Notes under the pieces: generated by a model | Told to the model about the DNA's origin: nothing | The model's input: the letters and a program-made list of their open reading frames with translations, nothing else | The model's database searches: none | In this document: positions 5,908 to 6,960 of the stretch, in pieces | Position numbering within the stretch: the stretch's first letter is position 1 | How the letters are laid out: every line of letters starts with the position of its first letter | Translations under genes and position numbers: made by a program | Assembly (NCBI GenBank): GCA_015067375.1 | Contig: SVMQ01000118.1 | Coordinates: 1 to 6,960 of the forward strand | Direction of reading: 5' to 3' | Origin: Oscillospiraceae bacterium | GTDB taxonomy: Bacteria; Bacillota; Clostridia; Oscillospirales; Ruminococcaceae | DNA: 6,960 nucleotides

Positions 5908-6458
5908 TCAGAATAATATTATATGCTGTACTGCTGTCACTTCTGAGTGGCTGCTCAAGCAAAGAAACGCTCTATCAGATAGAGCCGCCCCCTGACACCT
6001 TAGCCGCCGTTGAGGATATCTCCCTCTCCGAAAACGAGCGATGGATAGCCGCTGATACAGAAGTCGTCGTGCAGGATCTTGGCGTATATGACGAGCGCAC
6101 TGCTATCAAAGCGCCGTTCACTGACAATGTATTCACCACCTATTCCGCATGGGAAAAGGCTGCAAATGCAACAGGCGGCGAGGTGCTGAGCGAAAAGCTC
6201 GACCGCTACGGCAAGGACTTCTTTTCCGCAAACGCACTGTGCTGCTGCACGGAATCCACCTCAGCAGGGATGGGATATATAATAGAAGGCGTATCCATCG
6301 GCGAAAAGGACGAAAAAAATACACTGACGCTGTACGTTTCCTACAGCGAGCGCGGTATGATGAACCACCTTGCCAACTACTATTTCTTTGTAGAGATGAA
6401 TACTGCTGACAGTGCAGATATCGACGAAATTTCTATAATTAAGTACAGCCGCAGCTGA
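5904..6458 (+). CDS. Small lipoprotein coupled to the VWA lipoprotein
   Basis: The 184-residue predicted lipoprotein begins MIRIILYAVLLSLLSGC, a short signal peptide with lipobox LLSGC, lipidation site Cys17. The ATG at 5904 overlaps the upstream TGA as ATGA, and AGGAG (5891-5895) sits eight bases before it. The in-frame GTG at 5895 lies within this ribosome binding site and is rejected. After a Pro-rich stretch (PPPD) comes a soluble domain with no further membrane segment. The order DRYGKDFF, then a hydrophobic strand, then GYIIEGVSI, then a paired strand LTLYVSY and a terminal FFVEM strand recalls small PrcB_C-like domains in Firmicute lipoproteins. That resemblance is from memory and uncertain. 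Three consecutive cysteines (113-115) are unusual. Translational coupling suggests the two lipoproteins are made in fixed ratio and may interact. Confidence 0.85.
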   Translation: MIRIILYAVLLSLLSGCSSKETLYQIEPPPDTLAAVEDISLSENERWIAADTEVVVQDLGVYDERTAIKAPFTDNVFTTYSAWEKAANATGGEVLSEKLDRYGKDFFSANALCCCTESTSAGMGYIIEGVSIGEKDEKNTLTLYVSYSERGMMNHLANYYFFVEMNTADSADIDEISIIKYSRS

Positions 6459-6461
6459 CAC

Positions 6462-6510
6462 AAAGCCGAGGTCTTTCCAAACCGAAGGATCTCGGCTTTT
6501 GCTTTATTTT
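6462..6510 (+). terminator. Intrinsic terminator of the lipoprotein operon
   Basis: AAAGCCGAGGTCTTTC (6462-6477) pairs with GAAGGATCTCGGCTTT (6484-6499) over 16 positions, two of them G-U, around a six-base loop. The tail TGCTTTATTTT, following the TTT of the stem, is T-rich. It starts three bases after the stop codon of the small lipoprotein gene and closes the operon. Confidence 0.93.
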
Positions 6511-6638
6511 CAGCCAACATTCAGACCTTTATCACAAAAAACAGTCGGTGCATGACACGAAGTGCCAAAATAATTAGTAATTTTCGCTAAATCACTTGAT
6601 AAAAAAATAGCAATATACATGAATTATCAACAAAACTA
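6511..6638. other. AT-rich spacer, nothing definite
   Basis: This stretch between the operon terminator and the glgB promoter has no coding frame with a ribosome binding site and no tRNA-like or repeat structure. It contains a weak AAAAT/ATTTT dyad (6567-6571 with 6580-6584) flanked by AAGTG/CACTT (6560-6564 with 6593-6597), which could be an operator or chance in AT-rich DNA. No catabolite-repression (cre) site was seen. Confidence 0.5.
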
Positions 6639-6667
6639 TTGAAATAAAATGTCTGTTGTGATACAAT
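6639..6667 (+). promoter_or_regulatory. Sigma-A promoter of glgB
   Basis: TTGAAA (6639-6644), a 17-base spacer and TACAAT (6662-6667) preceded by TGA (extended -10). The predicted start is near 6674, giving a leader of about 85 nt. The leader contains a run of seven T and only a weak GCAC/GTGC pairing, with no clear riboswitch or terminator. Confidence 0.82.
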
Positions 6668-6758
6668 AATTACAAGGAATAATATTCTCTTGCGCACTTT
6701 TTTTGGTAATTTGGTGCAGGGGATATCATTTTATTATTTTGCAGGAGGTAATGCAAAC

Positions 6759-6960
6759 ATGGCAATCGTTGTACCGGAAAAGTACAATGTTCCGTTGCAC
6801 CTTTTCCATCAGGGCGAAAACTCACACGCATACGAGTTCTTCGGCGCTCATAAGATGGTAGTGGACGGTAAAGAGGGCGCAGTGTTCAGAGTATGGGCAC
6901 CACACGCCAATTCTGTCTGCGTTGTCGGTGATTTCAACCACTGGGACAGAACTCGCAACT
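6759..6960 (+). CDS. glgB: 1,4-alpha-glucan branching enzyme, N-terminal part (runs off window)
   Basis: The first 67 codons of a glycogen branching enzyme, which cuts alpha-1,4 glucan chains and rejoins them through alpha-1,6 links during cytosolic glycogen synthesis. The visible part holds the opening of the CBM48-type N-terminal domain: LHLFHQGENSHAYEFFGAH (13-31), followed by AVFRVWAPHANSVCVVGDFNHWD (41-63), whose RVWAP and VGDFNxW motifs are diagnostic of branching and debranching enzymes. The clostridial-type LFHQG...YEFFGAH start favours GlgB over isoamylase or pullulanase. AGGAGG (6743-6748) ten bases upstream supports ATG 6759. A nearer ATG at 6751 is out of frame and only two bases from the ribosome binding site. 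The catalytic GH13 domain lies beyond the right edge. Other glg genes may follow, but none is visible. Confidence 0.93.
   Translation, partial: MAIVVPEKYNVPLHLFHQGENSHAYEFFGAHKMVVDGKEGAVFRVWAPHANSVCVVGDFNHWDRTRN

Noticed and set aside
1..6960. CRISPR array, insertion sequence, tRNA, prophage or toxin-antitoxin module
   Set aside because: No regularly spaced repeats, transposase, tRNA fold, integrase or paired toxin gene was found; the XRE gene has no toxin partner next to it.

Overview
This window looks like chromosomal DNA from a low-to-moderate GC Firmicute of class Clostridia, most likely a Ruminococcus-like member of the Oscillospiraceae. The evidence is strong AGGAGG-type ribosome binding sites, sigma-A promoters (TTGAAA/TATAAT, several with an extended TGN -10), a perfect HrcA/CIRCE operator, frequent ATA isoleucine codons, Sec/SPII lipoproteins with an LSATGC-type lipobox, and a clostridial-type GlgB N-terminus. 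The taxonomic call is inference. No mobile element, CRISPR array, tRNA or rRNA was seen.

Layout, left to right. (1) htpG (Hsp90) lies on the minus strand and is complete. Its own extended -10 promoter is overlapped downstream by a perfect CIRCE operator. (2) Divergently, an AEC-family membrane transporter is read on the plus strand from a near-consensus promoter whose -35 box lies only 9 bp from the htpG -35 box. (3) A roughly 400 bp region without genes follows. It holds a long imperfect hairpin, a near-consensus promoter, and about 159 nt of foldable sequence ending in a textbook intrinsic terminator. This is a probable unannotated small RNA, or less likely an attenuated leader. (4) A small XRE-type regulator with two C-terminal membrane helices follows, with a dyad over its presumed -10 box and a terminator after it. 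(5) A two-gene lipoprotein operon comes next: a 639-residue VWA-domain lipoprotein, then a 184-residue lipoprotein joined by an ATGA stop/start overlap and closed by a strong terminator. (6) An AT-rich spacer carries an extended -10 promoter for the first 67 codons of glgB (glycogen branching enzyme), which runs off the right edge.

How the parts relate. htpG, the transporter and glgB are ordinary housekeeping or accessory functions with separate promoters. The parts least covered by standard annotation are the candidate small RNA, with its C-rich loops, and the translationally coupled lipoprotein pair, which probably forms a cell-surface complex. Whether the membrane-anchored XRE protein or the RNA controls the lipoproteins is a hypothesis from proximity only.
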